From assembly GCF_028640845.1 (NCBI RefSeq), contig NC_080540.1:94414061-94478060 (forward strand): 64,000 bases of DNA. The letters are read 5' to 3'. Numbering within the stretch: the stretch's first letter is position 1; each line of letters begins with the position of its first letter. Position numbers and translations under genes: made by a program. Below are positions 24,230 to 36,538 of the stretch, piece after piece. The stretch is from Ahaetulla prasina (taxonomy: Eukaryota; Chordata; Lepidosauria; Squamata; Colubridae). The notes below the pieces were generated by a model. The model was not told where the DNA came from, did no database searches, and was given only the letters and a program-made list of their open reading frames with translations.

Positions 24230-26945
24230 TATTACTTTTTATAATTGCTTTATGCATTATATTTAAGAGAGCACTTATATAGGAAGGAATCAGTGATGAT
24301 TGATTTATAAAATTCTAGAGTATATTTTTCCAACTTGGTCTACTCCATCTATGTTGCCTTCCTAGAATTTTACCTCTGTCATCAATTTCTCTGTTTGACA
24401 ACCATGTTAATCAAATACACAGATGATGTGCATCTCCAACCCCACTCACAATTTAAAAACAGGAAATAACGACCTTCCTATTTTGGGAAAGGATGTTGAA
24501 AAAGTTTCAGCTAAAGCATCAACGTCTTCAAGTTAATTCCTCTTTCATGGTCTCTTCTTCTCTCAATGTGATTCAAAAATTCTGAGAATCTGCATTATTT
24601 ATAGCTATCAATGACATTTTGAAATGAAACTTTGAAAGCTATCATTCCAAGGAATGCTTGGAAATAAAATATTGATGCAATGTTGATTGAATATGAAATT
24701 TTGACATCGGCAGAGAAAGGAAATTTTATTAAAAATAATTCATTTGTGTCTATGTTCACTCAAGAATTTTTTTCCCCAGTAACATTGAACATGCCTCTAG
24801 TCTCACTGCTGAGGGCAGGTTGAGTTTATATTAATTTAGTAGCCCAATCCATAGATGTTTCATTTCTGAGGTAGGCACTTAGACAACTTTTATCAATATT
24901 AGAAAAAAATATTAAAACACACATTGTATTCCATTCCTACACTGTTTGCAGAAAAGAATGTTACTTTAAAATAAAAAGTCTTTACTTTTTATTGGTGGGG
25001 GAGCATTTTGTATTCTTATGTACTGTAGCCGCAAATGTCAAATAGGAAGATGGAGTCAATTGCTCTGACTAGATCCCTGTCTGTTTCTTCTCAGGATTAG
25101 GATTACCTCAGGATTACCTCCTGTCCTCCTTACCTCCCTAAGTAATTATTAGCCTCTTGAGACTGTATAGGAATTTTTTAGACATCTAAGTATTGGTTTT
25201 GGGGTCTTCTGATTCTTTTCTTTTTAAAATCGCTCACTCCTTGCTGGGTTAGATGTGAATGTTCCTGTTTTGGTTTACTTAGCTTTTGGTAAGAGTTGGC
25301 CGGTAGCACAAGTATCCAGTTGGATAATTATTGGATGGTTAATTGGATAATAACTTATCAAATATACTGAGGTAACCTATCTATGGATTGGAGAATAATT
25401 GACCCAAATTTAGTCTCATTTAAAGCTGGGTTAAGAGATCAACATCTAGGAAGATGCTTTACCCCCAAAATGCTTTAATCCACTAATTATGGTGATGGGT
25501 AGAACAAATAGGAATCACTTAATTCATGATCTTGCCAGACAAACTATGAAATGTCTGGATGTTAATTTTATACTCCACAGTAGTGGTCTTGGAAAATTCT
25601 CACAAATCAGTAGGACTCACACATATCAATTAAGTTTCAGTTAGACTCTAAATGCACAAAAATTGAAATATTCATTTCAATTCTTTTTTTAAAAATATTA
25701 TTTAAAAAAACCCATACTGCCTGAATGTTATGAAAAATTATGTCTGTATATCTTTTATCCTCAGATTACCATCATTACAAATAACATTCCAGTTTCTCCT
25801 TTTAATTATTATAAGGGTTTTATTTTTATTTTACAAAGCTTTGCTAAACCAACACATCTAGTGGGATAAGGGGAGATCAAGTGTGGTTTTACCCATTGTA
25901 GGGTGATGAAGAATATTTGAAAAATATTCTTATGTATTTCTTTGAATGGAAGTGGGCAATTGTTCCCTTATCAAATTCAAACAATCTGCGTATAATGCTC
26001 ATGTTTTCTAAACTTTTCTTAACATCTCTTTCTGTAAATAATCTGAGCATATCCAAGCATAAATTTTGTTGTTGTATGAAGAGGCAAAGATTCTGACACT
26101 TTGTGAACTTGCTAAGCAAGCATTATACAAATTGAATTTCAGACTTAACAAATGTATTTCTCTATTTAGCTTTAAAAAGAACTGAGGACTTCAAAGTTGT
26201 TCTGTATATATATGATTAAAGTGAGTACAGAGGTATTAAAATAATTAGGATAAAAAATGCTGTTCTTTAAATATAAGAACACTCTATACTTTTAATGTCA
26301 CCAGGTTATTTAAAACTCTCCCCAGATCTAACAAGGCTTTTTAAAAATCTTTTTGTCAGCAATAGTAATTCCTTATTGTATCATTCAGAAGTTTTTTTTT
26401 CCAAATGGACATTTTCCAATGCTCCTTCTCTTGATGTAAAACATTGGGCAAGAACATAAGGCCAAAATAACACAAAGAATACAATCAGATTTAACAATGA
26501 AAAATATACAGATACATACAAATATACAGAGAGAGATGGGCATCATTTTCAGGCCGTCAGAGAAATTTTGATTTGTATGTAGTTTTATCAAAAAGTATCA
26601 TAGGAGAGCTATGAAAGAGGCCTTTATTTCATTTCTCAGCTACTCACTTGGAATTTAATTGGATGAAAATAATAGAAATGCTTTTGTTCTTGGGAACCTT
26701 AAAGTTACCTTATTCTTTAGCCTATTTACATTTTTCCATGTTAGAAATACTTTAAAATTTTTAACTGTGTTGATTTAAACCCTCTGACTTGTGTTGAGTA
26801 CTTAAAATAAAATGACTTACAAGTGAAATGCCTAAGCCAAGTGAAAGAAAATGTTTGCCTTTTAAATAAATAAAAGCTAGAAACTTTGAAAAAGGGAAAA
26901 GGTCAGGGGAAAAAAAAAGAACTTATGGTAATTTTTTGCTTTCAG

Positions 26946-27162
26946 CTGGGACGTACACTCCGAAGCCCCTTTATGAAGTTTGTGGCACATGCTGTTTCTT
27001 TTACAATTTTTCTTGGACTGCTAGTAGTGAATGCTTCTGACAGATTTGAAGGTGTAAAGCTGCTTCCCAATGAAACTGCCATGGATCACCCCAAGCAAAT
27101 ATTCAGAGTGAAAACAACACAATTTTCATGGACAGAAATGCTAATCATGAAATGGGTTTTAG
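26946..27162 (+). CDS. TRPC7: TRPC7 exon: S1, first extracellular loop, start of S2
   Basis: 217 nt: 72 codons plus one base carried into the next exon. The acceptor is TTTTTTGCTTTCAG and the donor is GTAAGT. It begins [13 protein letters not shown]1 is the hydrophobic stretch after FMKFVAHAV and ends at LLVVNAS. The extracellular loop has two N-glycosylation sequons, NAS and NET; the first is at the position glycosylated in related TRPC channels. The loop residues after NET (AMDHPKQ) are the least conserved part seen. S2 begins at [12 protein letters not shown], and its glycine codon is split by the intron. Upstream in-frame sequence is open back to 26886 but is intronic. Confidence 0.95.
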
Positions 27163-27825
27163 GTAAGTGGAATTGAAATCATTTCCTTCTACTATGGTAT
27201 ATGATCTAGCCACAGATCTAGTGGAGAGCTGCAAATTATTACTGGTCTATAATAACTTGTGGATCCAGCTTTTCAAGAAATATTTGATGGGCTTTTCTCC
27301 CTTCCTCTCTCATAGGCACTGTTTGGAAGAGCCAGAAATACCCACCTACCTGGATTGGATGGGGGGAGGCTATATTGCTATGGTTATCATATGTCTCATA
27401 TTTCCATAGTGCTTCATTCTGTGCATGAATCCTACCAAATTTTATGGTAAAAACTTGAAAATCTGTATTGTAATATCAAATAGAAAACTTGAGCTGAAGG
27501 ATCAATGAACCTGAACTGACTGACTCAGAAATCCCCTTTTGGTTGCTGCTACTTTTGCTGTTTTATTATTCCAGACTAAGAGAGTCTCAAGAAAAATAAT
27601 CCTCTAATGGGTTTGCCTACTGCAGCCACCTGTGATGAAGCAATCATGAGAACTTTCAGATCAGATGTTTCTTTTCAAACATTGAATGCTATTAGCTAGG
27701 TTGGAATAAGCTCCAACTGGTTATGTCACTGTGATGGTCTCCTGATCTGAACTGTTCACATGAAGTAGTATTAAGAAATTATACATTTCAACAGGGAGGA
27801 GGAACAAGTAGCTTCCAGAGATGTG

Positions 27826-27905
27826 AGAAATTACAATTCCCAGCAGCCCCATCCAGCATAGCCAATTGCTAAGAGATGCAATTCAACATCTGGAAGTCCA
27901 CATGC
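27826..27905. repeat. Short interspersed repeat fragment
   Basis: TTACAATTCCCAGCAGCCCC followed by CATCTGGAAGTCCACATG resembles a repeat phrase common in squamate genomes. The family is not named. Confidence 0.4.
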
Positions 27906-29428
27906 TACTCTCTGCTGCTCTAAACTGAGGACTGTTTTTCAAGGACTGACACTAACCTTAGCTCCAACTATTAGAGACACAAACTGAAAAGTCAAGAAAA
28001 TAATACATTTGTGCAGTTACCAGTTAAACAGAAGTGAGATATTATATTTTAACAGAATGAATAACTGATAAGACTTTAAAAATATGAATAACAGTGCAGA
28101 TTATTTATTTTTAAAAAATCAAATTAAAATGTCTTCAGGGAATATATTATTTAGAGAAAACTCTTTTAATGGCTATAACCACAACATACGGAATATATTC
28201 TTTTCTTTTCTTTTTTTGTCTCTAAGTCAAATTGGCTTCCTCCTCTGTACAAAGGATATAAGCGGTATATTCTTGCTGTATTTTTTTAATTATCCTGAAA
28301 TGAATTAAAAGTGATTTTCTGAAGCAATTTTTCAGAACTGAACAGAATGAAATAAACTTGAATGAGAAATGCATTTTTGGTGTTTTCTTTTGATCATAAA
28401 ACATTTCAGCACTGTAAAGTTTGCAGGGGAGTGAACGGTAAATAACTACAAGAAAGTGTGCCCAATCTGAATTAGAGGCTTAATCCAAAGCTTTAGAAAT
28501 GGCTCAAAAACTGATCCATGTAATTCCGGAGATAATGCAATCCCATTATACAGCCAAATCAGAGCAAGATTTAGAAAACAGAACTTCATTCTCCCATAAC
28601 CTGCAATGGGAAAAAACATAATTGGCTGTAAATGGTAGAATTTATAAGAAGCTAAATTGCTATGAAAGATAATGTATATCAGGAGTTTTAAGCAGCTATT
28701 CTTTGATTTGGGAGCCTGATGGTATTGATTTTGCCGTGATCCTTATTCTTATAAATACCAAATTTGAGACATTATATTGAGCAATCTGTGTACACAAGGA
28801 AGAGACATGTGGATGCTTATTCCCAACTGCGAGGAAGTTACCTGAGGCAGAAATATAAAATATTAACTTATTGGGTCTTTTCCATAAAATAAACTAATAA
28901 AGTTAAGGACAGCTAAATAATATTCCTCCTAAAATATCAAACAGTTGCTCAGAATAAGACACTGGTCAATGATGAATTGAAGTAAAAGATCAAAGATCTT
29001 TCTCAGACAACTCTCCAGACAGTTGCTCTACCATAATCCTTCAAATGGTGGGAGTGATGGCTTTTTCAAAATGGCCATTCTTATTTTTTTTTTCTTTGGG
29101 CATGGTTGGCAGAGCTCTGGGACAAAAGAACTTATTAGTGGCTCAGTACCAGATGGGAGAAGACTTGAACAAATGTATGTTCTGAATCATCTACTGCAAC
29201 TCATGAGCTGAGCTTGAAAGGACCTCTTGTGTGTTCCAAATAATTCCACTGCTAGGAAGAATCAAGGAACGATTTGAAGGTAGCATAGTGAAGTGAGACT
29301 GAGATACAGATCAGAAATACCCTGGATGGCATCTCATCTCTGCCAGGGCGCATCAAGTAAATATGAGTAAGCCACTCTCAACCTCAGTCCCCAGGATGTA
29401 CTACAGTATGGGAAATAATGATGACTTG

Positions 29429-29602
29429 AGGGGTCCTTGGTGCTCTCTGAGCTTGGTTGTTTCCTTGCAGATGTTTCATTACCCAAACTAGGTAACATCA
29501 TCAGTTTAGTTGAATATCATTAGCATTGATGCTGTTAGCTCGTTTGGGGTAATGAAACATCTGCATGGAAGCAACCAAGATCAGAGAGCACCAAGGACCC
29601 CT
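29429..29602. repeat. Fold-back interspersed repeat
   Basis: AGGGGTCCTTGGTGCTCTCT at the left pairs with AGAGAGCACCAAGGACCCCT at the right, and the pairing continues inward through GATGTTTCATTACCC. Part of the same family recurs near 40470-40505. Confidence 0.8.
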
Positions 29603-29754
29603 CATTTCAATCTTGAGTTACTAATATTTTCCTTTATTGATAATGCTGACTTCTTTTACAGTAGATGTGATGGCCCTTCCAAAAGAATTAAAGCCTGTCT
29701 GCAATGACCTTCATTTGACAGGAAAGGATAGATACATTTGTGGAGGAAACTTTC

Positions 29755-30101
29755 TGTCAGAGTTTGTTGCAAAAATCAAATCCAGAAAGCCCACACAGGC
29801 AGACTGATGCAGCAGTATTCATTAACTTCTTTATATACATAATAATACACGAAGTAATATATACAATGCCAAGAGTAGTTCTTCAGTTTCTGATCAGTTC
29901 AGAGAGACAGACTAGACTGCAGCTTTAGAGCTCAGAGCTTAACACACACTAGTTTCAGTTTCTCTGCACAGACTCAGAAGCTTCAGACTAAGACACACCC
30001 TGGCTCCAGTCTGTCTCAGCTCCCATTGGCTGACTTAGTCGCTATGCCTATTCAATGGCTGACCTTGTTACCATGTGTTCCCAGTCATGAATATTCTGAC
30101 A
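29755..30101 (-). mobile_element. Solo LTR of a retroelement
   Basis: This 347-bp unit has ends TGTCAGAG and TTCTGACA and is flanked by perfect 5-bp copies of CTTTC (29750-29754 and 30102-30106). Read on the - strand it starts TGTCAGAATATT, has TATATAAAG and ends CAACAAACTCTGACA, as expected of an LTR. No internal retroelement sequence adjoins it, so it is a solo LTR. Whether it is Ty3/gypsy or endogenous-retrovirus type cannot be told. Confidence 0.8.
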
Positions 30102-31038
30102 CTTTCAAAATTTAAATAAAGCCCTCCAAAGTTGAAATGATACCTCTCTTTCTAAATCACAGTTTCTTTCAACTGTGAAACACCAGTAGAGCCTAGAGCC
30201 TTCAACTGGAGATACTGTGGTTTCTTGTCTCCATTGTAATAAAAGATAATAGACCAGAGTTTGAAAATAAATAACATGAGAGCAGCTGGAGATATATACC
30301 GAAATAATAACAATGGCTATTATTTAAACATAAAACTGCTGATTATGTAGATAATATAACTACATAAAATAGAACTGGTGACAAAATAATAAGCAGGATA
30401 ATGAAGTTAGTGATAATAATGATACAAATGGGAATGCTAATTATAATGTGGAGAATAGTATCATCTGTCCTGTTTACAGGCCAGCCTTGGCCAGCCTATT
30501 ATTGACTTATACATATTCCTGGTCCTTATGACAATTGTCAGTCTTGAAGGCAACCCCAATATATATTACTGCATTTATAATACTGAATATCCTTGATTTT
30601 CAGAGTTTTGTAACAGTTTCTGGGACATAATATAGATTGCTCTTGCTGCTATATTTTGCCTTCTAAGAAGATCCATGTTGAAGTGAGGGTCCAAGGAATG
30701 TTGTTTTTATTACTGGGTTGATCTGGGAAGAAAAGCAAGGAGAAAGACAATATAGTATAATAGAGTGATCAGAAGAAGAAAGAGGTATTCAAATCCCAAC
30801 TCGAGCCTGAAGCTTATTGGATGATTTCAAGTGTCTATAATTCTAACTTTTGCATAAGTTTGTTAGGTCAAAATAAAAAGAAACATATCTGCTGTTTGAA
30901 AAGAGACTGCAAATACAAATGGAATGAAATTTGTGTGTATATTTAATGCCACATTTAATATATGGTGGAAAAGCAGAAGGATGAAATTATGTGAGCTATT
31001 ACTCATTGTTTACCGATTGTGTTTGTGTGCCACTATAG

Positions 31039-31272
31039 GAATGATATGGTCTGAATGCAAAGAAATCTGGGAAGAAGGTCCCCGTGAATATGTCATGCAT
31101 CTTTGGAACTTGTTAGATTTTGGGATGCTGTCTATTTTTGTAGCTTCCTTTACTGCCAGATTCATGGCTTTTCTCAAAGCCACAGAAGCACAACAATATG
31201 TGGATCTCTTTGTCCAAGACAATGACCTCAGTAATGTCACTCTTCCTCCTCAGGTTGCCTACTTCACATATG
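31039..31272 (+). CDS. TRPC7: TRPC7 exon: rest of S2, S3, S3-S4 loop
   Basis: 234 nt: it completes a split glycine codon, encodes 77 codons and leaves one base (G) for an alanine codon completed in the next exon. The acceptor ends CACTATAG and the donor is GTAAGA. It encodes the end of S2 (MIWSECKEIWEEGPREY), S3 (LWNLLDFGMLSIFVAS, then FTARFMAFLKATEAQ) and the S3-S4 extracellular part with an NVT sequon before LPPQVAYFTY. FMAFLKATEAQ favours TRPC7 among the C3/C6/C7 group. A (GAT)n run and an R4-like LINE start about 56 bp after the donor, unusually close for foreign sequence. Confidence 0.95.
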
Positions 31273-31325
31273 GTAAGAAAGCATTCTTTCTTAATTATTT
31301 TCAAACTGTGGTTAACATGACAAAT

Positions 31326-31353
31326 TATGATGATGATGATGATGATGATGATT
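31326..31353. repeat. (GAT)n microsatellite after exon donor
   Basis: About nine GAT units begin some 55 bp after the TRPC7 S3 exon donor and adjoin the 3' end of the R4-like LINE. Confidence 0.9.
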
Positions 31354-33550
31354 GATCATGCAGCCAGCCAGATCTTTTCACTGGATTTGGAATTTTCATC
31401 TACCTATGGAGTCCTTCATCCCAAGGAATCTGGGATAAGCATATGTTGTTTGATGGTGCTAAAGGTATTGATATAAGATGCAAGCTGTTCCAAGTAGAGC
31501 TGCCTTTTGCATTTGATTGAAGGTGATTTTGCCAATGCTGATGGTGTTCAAATGATGATACAGTTGCTATGTGATTGTACCCAAGACATTTACTACTATT
31601 GATACTATCTTTGCTTTCTTTGGCCATAGTCACTTTACTTCTATTTGCAGGTCTTTGTATTGTGTGATTTTCTCCAGTTCTTTCTCTTCTTTTCTGCTAT
31701 CTTCAGGTAGGGCCATATTCAATATCCAAACTTTTTTGGCTTTCTTATGGAGCACTGTTAAATCTGGGATGTTATGTGGTAGGTGTTTGTCTTTTTGAAT
31801 TCTAAAGTCCCAGAGCCTTTTAGCTTTTTCAATTCCTATTACTTTGTCTGTTTTGTAGTTCCGTTACTTAGAAGCAAGTAATTCTTACAGTATTTCCAAG
31901 CAGACAGTATTTTTTGCAGATGTTCAAATGCACCATTGTTGGTACTTTCTCATCCTGTTGTCTGTGTAATATATTTGTAAGCAGCTAACAAGGTGGTCCA
32001 CTGTTTCTTCAGCATTTTTGTAGAGGCAGTCTTTTGCTGTCTTCTCAGCTCTGTCTTTGAATGCATTTGCTCTTAAGACAAATTTGTTCTTCTGAAATTT
32101 GTTCTTGTGCAGCCAGAATTAACCTTTCTGTCTGTTTCTTCAACTCAACTGCTCTGAGTCATTGCCAGGTCGTGTTGTTACTGTATCTGCTTTGCCTTGT
32201 GTGTGTGTGCACATGTGCGCACACGCGCACACACACACACAGGTGCGTGCATGTATTAGCCATGTAATGCTTTGCCTTGCCATGTCTTTTTTCTACTCCT
32301 CATTTGATCTTTCTTGTAGGCCTGTTAGTCTCATCAGTATTCAGTAAGCCTTCAGGGTGTACCAGCTTCAGTGTACCTTCTTCATTGTCCTTCAGATATT
32401 CTTCCAATGCCCTTTTTTGTTTTTCAGCCATCTGATATACTTCTAACATCCCACACCCAACAATGTTCCTTAATAAGTTGTCAGCATTTGTTATACGGGG
32501 GAAGGGCATGATTCATTATCATTGTTTTTCTGGTCTTCCTATCTAGGGCTTCTAATATGCTTGAATCCAATCCACTATTCCGACAGTGTATCCAATGATT
32601 GCAATTGCCCAGTTATTAACTGCCTTGATGGTAATTCCTCCACTGAATTTGAATTTTAAAAGCTTCTTCACTCTAATGATGTATTCACTTCGAACCTTCT
32701 TCTTGACTTCAGTATGCTTGATGTTGTCATCTTGAAAGATGCCCTGGTAGCTGTAATGATTGTCTTCATCCTGACTCTTGACGTTATTTCTATAGGACAT
32801 CTAGATTCCTTCAGTTTTCACTACTTTTTTCTCTAAAGATTGTAAGAGTGGCACATTTGTTCAGTCCAAACTTCATTGCAACATCTTGGTTCTGTATATG
32901 GGGCTGTGTCGAGTAGTGGTTTTATTTCAGATGGTGAATGAAAACAGTTCAATAGGTGTGCTAGCTTCCTCTACTGCTGACTTTGCCTCTACAGTCTGAA
33001 TTATTTGTGGCAAGGCTTCAATTTCTTTGTTCTGAGGAGACTTTTGTAGTTCTTCCAATTTTACTTCTGTGAATACTTTATTTCATACTATACATCTGTG
33101 ATGATTCACTAGCCTTTTTTCTGTTATTTCTGATGTGGATTTGTTCTTTCCCAAAATAGTATATTCTTTTTCAGATAACCTCTTCTTGTTGGACTTGATT
33201 TGAAATAGCAGATTATTATTTCTTTGTTTTCAATCTTTGTAGGTTTGTGATAGGTAAACACAGGAGCATCTTCCAATAATCTTGCAGCTACTGGCCCTGT
33301 CTGGAGTTCTGTAGCCCCCTTGCCATTAATCCAAGAACTAGAACACTTAGTATGATCCTTTTTGACCTGGGAGACAATCAATATGATATAGGTTTCTCTA
33401 TATTATGTCTCACCATATTGTTTACACTTTTTATCTGGCTTCTGTGATGACACTTGGTCAACTATGGTTGAATCTCTGATATAACTTTCACCCTGCTCAG
33501 AGTACACAAGCCCCACAACCACATCAAGTTAGTTCCTCACTAATAAAAAT
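31354..33550 (-). mobile_element. R4/Dong-like LINE remnant
   Basis: On the - strand, 32800-32552 encodes SYQGIFQDDNIKHTEVKKKV, then IRVKKLLKFKFSGG and NNWAIAIIGYTVGIVDWIQA. 32509-32300 encodes a segment with EKQKRALEEYLKDNEEG. These match the region after the reverse transcriptase core in R4/Dong elements of the R2 group. 33381-33124 holds further open sequence that I do not recognise. Multiple frameshifts make it dead. Its 3' end meets the (GAT)n run; members of this group often sit in trinucleotide repeats. Confidence 0.7.
32204..32243. repeat. (TG)/(CA) alternating tract within LINE
   Basis: GTGTGTGTGCACATGTGCGC followed by CACACGCGCACACACAC is alternating purine-pyrimidine sequence. Confidence 0.85.
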
Positions 33551-34527
33551 ATTCCTGAAAATTACAACATAAAGTGTAACAATTAAATGATATATTTATG
33601 TTCATATAGTTTCATATACATAACTAGAGACAATCTGATATAGTGGTTATAGTAGTATATGAGTTCTAATCCTAGATTAGTAACTTTCTCTCAGACCTAG
33701 AAAGGTCCTAGGAAGGAGGCAATAGAAAACTATTTCTTTTGTTAAGAAAACTTCAGGAATTTGTGCAGGCAGTTGACAGAAAACAGGAATGACTTGAAGG
33801 CACACATAAGCATACAGAAAAAAAGTATTATGTATAGATATACATCTAGAAGTCATGACTATGATTTTACTGGAAAAACCCTACTAGTCACCATTGTGGG
33901 AAAACCTGAATAACTTCAAGGCTCCTTTGAAGTTTTCCCTGCTTCAGATTCATTATCTTTAAATTAGCTGTTCAAATAGAGAAAATTTTCAAATTATCAC
34001 TTGCAGGTTAGAATATATAGTTCAATTTTTGGACAGGTTTTATTCATCTCTGGAATATTAAGAACCCAAATGCAGAATCTATCCAGTTGCATAAAAGTAG
34101 AAGATACTCAATAAAGAGTTGAGGACAAATTTCCTAAACTTGGGTAGTGTTGAGATTTGTAAGTAACTTAAAGATGAAGACATCTAACTTGCTTTCTGAA
34201 AATAAGAAAGACCTGGAGGTATTCCTAGTTGGGTGTTATGTACATTTCACAGGCCATGGCACATGAATCAGTTTTGGAGCAATGCCTCCTAGGCTGCTAA
34301 TGGCAGAAAATAAAACATTCAGATGATTGTAGCATGAACAGCAAACTCACAGCAAGTAGGGAAGCGACTATATTTGAACCAAAAAATAATAGCTTTGTAT
34401 GTGCCTTGGATTGTGGCCTGGTGCCATTTCCAGTTCAGCTCCTTGGGAAAGAACATAAGATTGTGAATGTTAAAATCCCAAATGAAACCTCAAATTCATA
34501 TTAGGAGCTTATTTACAGTGCATAGGA

Positions 34528-34947
34528 CAGTGATGGTGAACCTTTTCGGCACTGAGTGCCGAGTGCCGGTACCAAGTGCTAAAAAGGGAGCACTTCACAT
34601 GCGCTCGTCATGGCCGTGACCAGGAAGAGGAGCTACCCAGAGGGCATGCACGTGCCAGATAAGTTACTTCCTGTTTCTGTCACGCACATGAGCATCGGCC
34701 AGCAAGTTTTCCAGTTATGCCGCGCATACGCACACATCGATCAGCTGGCCAGCACGCATGCTCATGCTGGAAAACAGAAGACCAGCTCTTCTGGTTTTCG
34801 GCACTGCCACATGGACAAAGGCCAGCTGATTGTCACTTGTGCATGCGCGCCAAAAACCAGGAAGAGGAATGGGTGATGTTGCGCATGCCAGATGACATGG
34901 CTCCATGTGCCACTTCGGACATGTGTGCCATAAGTTTGCCATCATGG
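34528..34947 (+). mobile_element. 420-bp hAT-like element
   Basis: It opens CAGTGATGGTGAACCTTTT and closes AAGTTTGCCATCATGG. The flanking 8-mers GCATAGGA and ACATAGGA differ by one base. It is the same family as 13474-14004. The body is CpG- and CATG-rich and non-coding. Confidence 0.82.
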
Positions 34948-34977
34948 ACATAGGACATGTATATATGAAGACAATAT

Positions 34978-35612
34978 AAAAATTACAATTGATCCAGAAA
35001 ATGGTGACAGAGTTTTGGGCACAACATGGTTTACCCCTAATGTACCACTGCTGTGCGAGCTTCTCTGGCTTCCACTTTTTATCTGAGTGCAGTTCAAGGT
35101 GCTGGTTATCACTTTTAAAGCTCTAACTTGCACAAGGCCAGGTTATTGTCAGGACAGCCGCTTCCTGAAGATATCTGCTTGTTCCACTAGATCAGATAGG
35201 ATGAATGGGCTCCATGATCCCTCCCTTAGATGTTGTCATCTAGCAGAACCTAGAAAGCATGGCGTTCTGTTAACTGCCCAAGCTTGTGATTCATACTATA
35301 GGAAGCTATGAAAGCTGAATAAATTCCTCACATTAAAGCCAAACCTAGCTCACTTTATTAGTTTAAGTAATTTATGTGGACACCCATTTCAAATAACCAC
35401 TCTGGGCAACTAACAATACTTATATTAGTTTTAATGGGTTTTATTATTTATATGGTTTTTTAAAAAATTGGGCCACGTAGAATAAGCTTTTTAACTGTTA
35501 TTTTATTCTGTATTTATATGTATTTTTATTTGCCTGTGAGCCGCCCTGAGTCCCTCGGGAGATAGGGCGGTATATAAATTTGATAAATAAAATAAATAAA
35601 TAAATAAATAAA
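34978..35612 (+). mobile_element. L2/CR1-group LINE 3' fragment
   Basis: The frame near 35087 reads QFKVLVITFKALTCTRPGY, a C-terminal motif of L2-like LINEs, followed by a stretch with GAGCCGCCCTGAGTCCCTCG and a TAAATAAATAAATA tail. It is on the TRPC7 strand and truncated. Confidence 0.75.
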
Positions 35613-36150
35613 GTAAGATTAAAAAACAATAAAATAAAATTATAAATAGAATATATATAGGAGCTAAGAAAAAACTATCCAACCACAACAATTAACATAA
35701 CTATGATACAGGCTCAACCATACAGCAGAAACACAGTACTTTTGAGATGGTGGATATTTGGATATATGACATGTAAGTGTGGGTTTGCCCTCCCAACAGT
35801 CTATCCCACTTAATAGATGACATTTAGATGCAGAATTCCCACTGCAAAGAATGGGAACTAGTAAGGAAGAAAAAAATAAATAAATTGAGGGAAGTTTACA
35901 ATACGTTCTTCACATTAGGCTTTGCAAATTGGATGCAGGAATGAGAGAATGCAGTTATGGTTCCCCTTCTGTGGGTTGAAAACCAAGCATGGATGTATCT
36001 CATTAATTCCTGTATACCATTCCTTGGCATGGAGAAAGAATGCAATGGATTTGAGACGCATTTATGTTCCTTCGGAAGGAAGGTGAAGCCAATGCTCTGA
36101 GTTCTTGGCAGCTTTGGATATTTCACTTCTTTACTTTCTCTTTTCTAATA

Positions 36151-36538
36151 CAGATAGTTTTCGACTTACAACCACAACTGGGAACAGAACTTCTGTCACT
36201 AAGTAATGAGATGGTTAAATGAGCCATGCCCTGATTTTATGACATTTTTTGCAGTTGTTGTTCAGCTAATCACATGATTTTTAAGCAAATCCAGCTTCTC
36301 CATAGACTTTGCTAGTCAGAAACTCCCTGGAAAAATTGTAAATGGCAATAATGTGATTCTGGGATGCTGCAGCTTTTGTAAATGCATAATGGTTGCCAAG
36401 CATCCAGATTTTGATCATGTGACTGCAAGGTCACTGTAATGGTTATAAGTGGGAGGACTGATCATAAGCCACTCTATTCAGCACTGTCATAACTTTGAAT
36501 GGCCTTTAAATGAATGATCGTAAGTTAAGAATTACCTG
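36151..36538. mobile_element. 388-bp TA-flanked TIR element
   Basis: The left end CAGATAGTTTTCGACTTACA and right end ATTACCTG (complement CAGGTAATTCTTAACTTACG) are imperfect inverted repeats bordered by TA. The body has GATCATGTGACTGCAAGG. It is a non-autonomous, Tc1/mariner-like element by target site only. Confidence 0.72.

Larger units (their letters stand above)
20603..26945 (+). other. TRPC7 intron with hAT-like elements and a SINE
   Basis: This 6.3-kb intron has GT and AG ends. It holds hAT-like elements at 22011-22261 and 23529-23635 and a Sauria-type SINE at 23741-24229 carrying another hAT-like insertion. The stretches 20603-22002, 22270-23520 and 24241-26945 hold nothing I can assign, apart from a weak LINE-like phrase near 22560-22640. 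Confidence 0.85.
27163..31038 (+). other. TRPC7 intron, mostly unassigned
   Basis: This 3.9-kb intron contains a short interspersed repeat fragment at 27826-27905, a fold-back repeat at 29429-29602 and a solo LTR at 29755-30101. The rest (27163-27825, 27906-29428, 30110-31038) is AT-rich with no recognisable feature. Confidence 0.85.
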
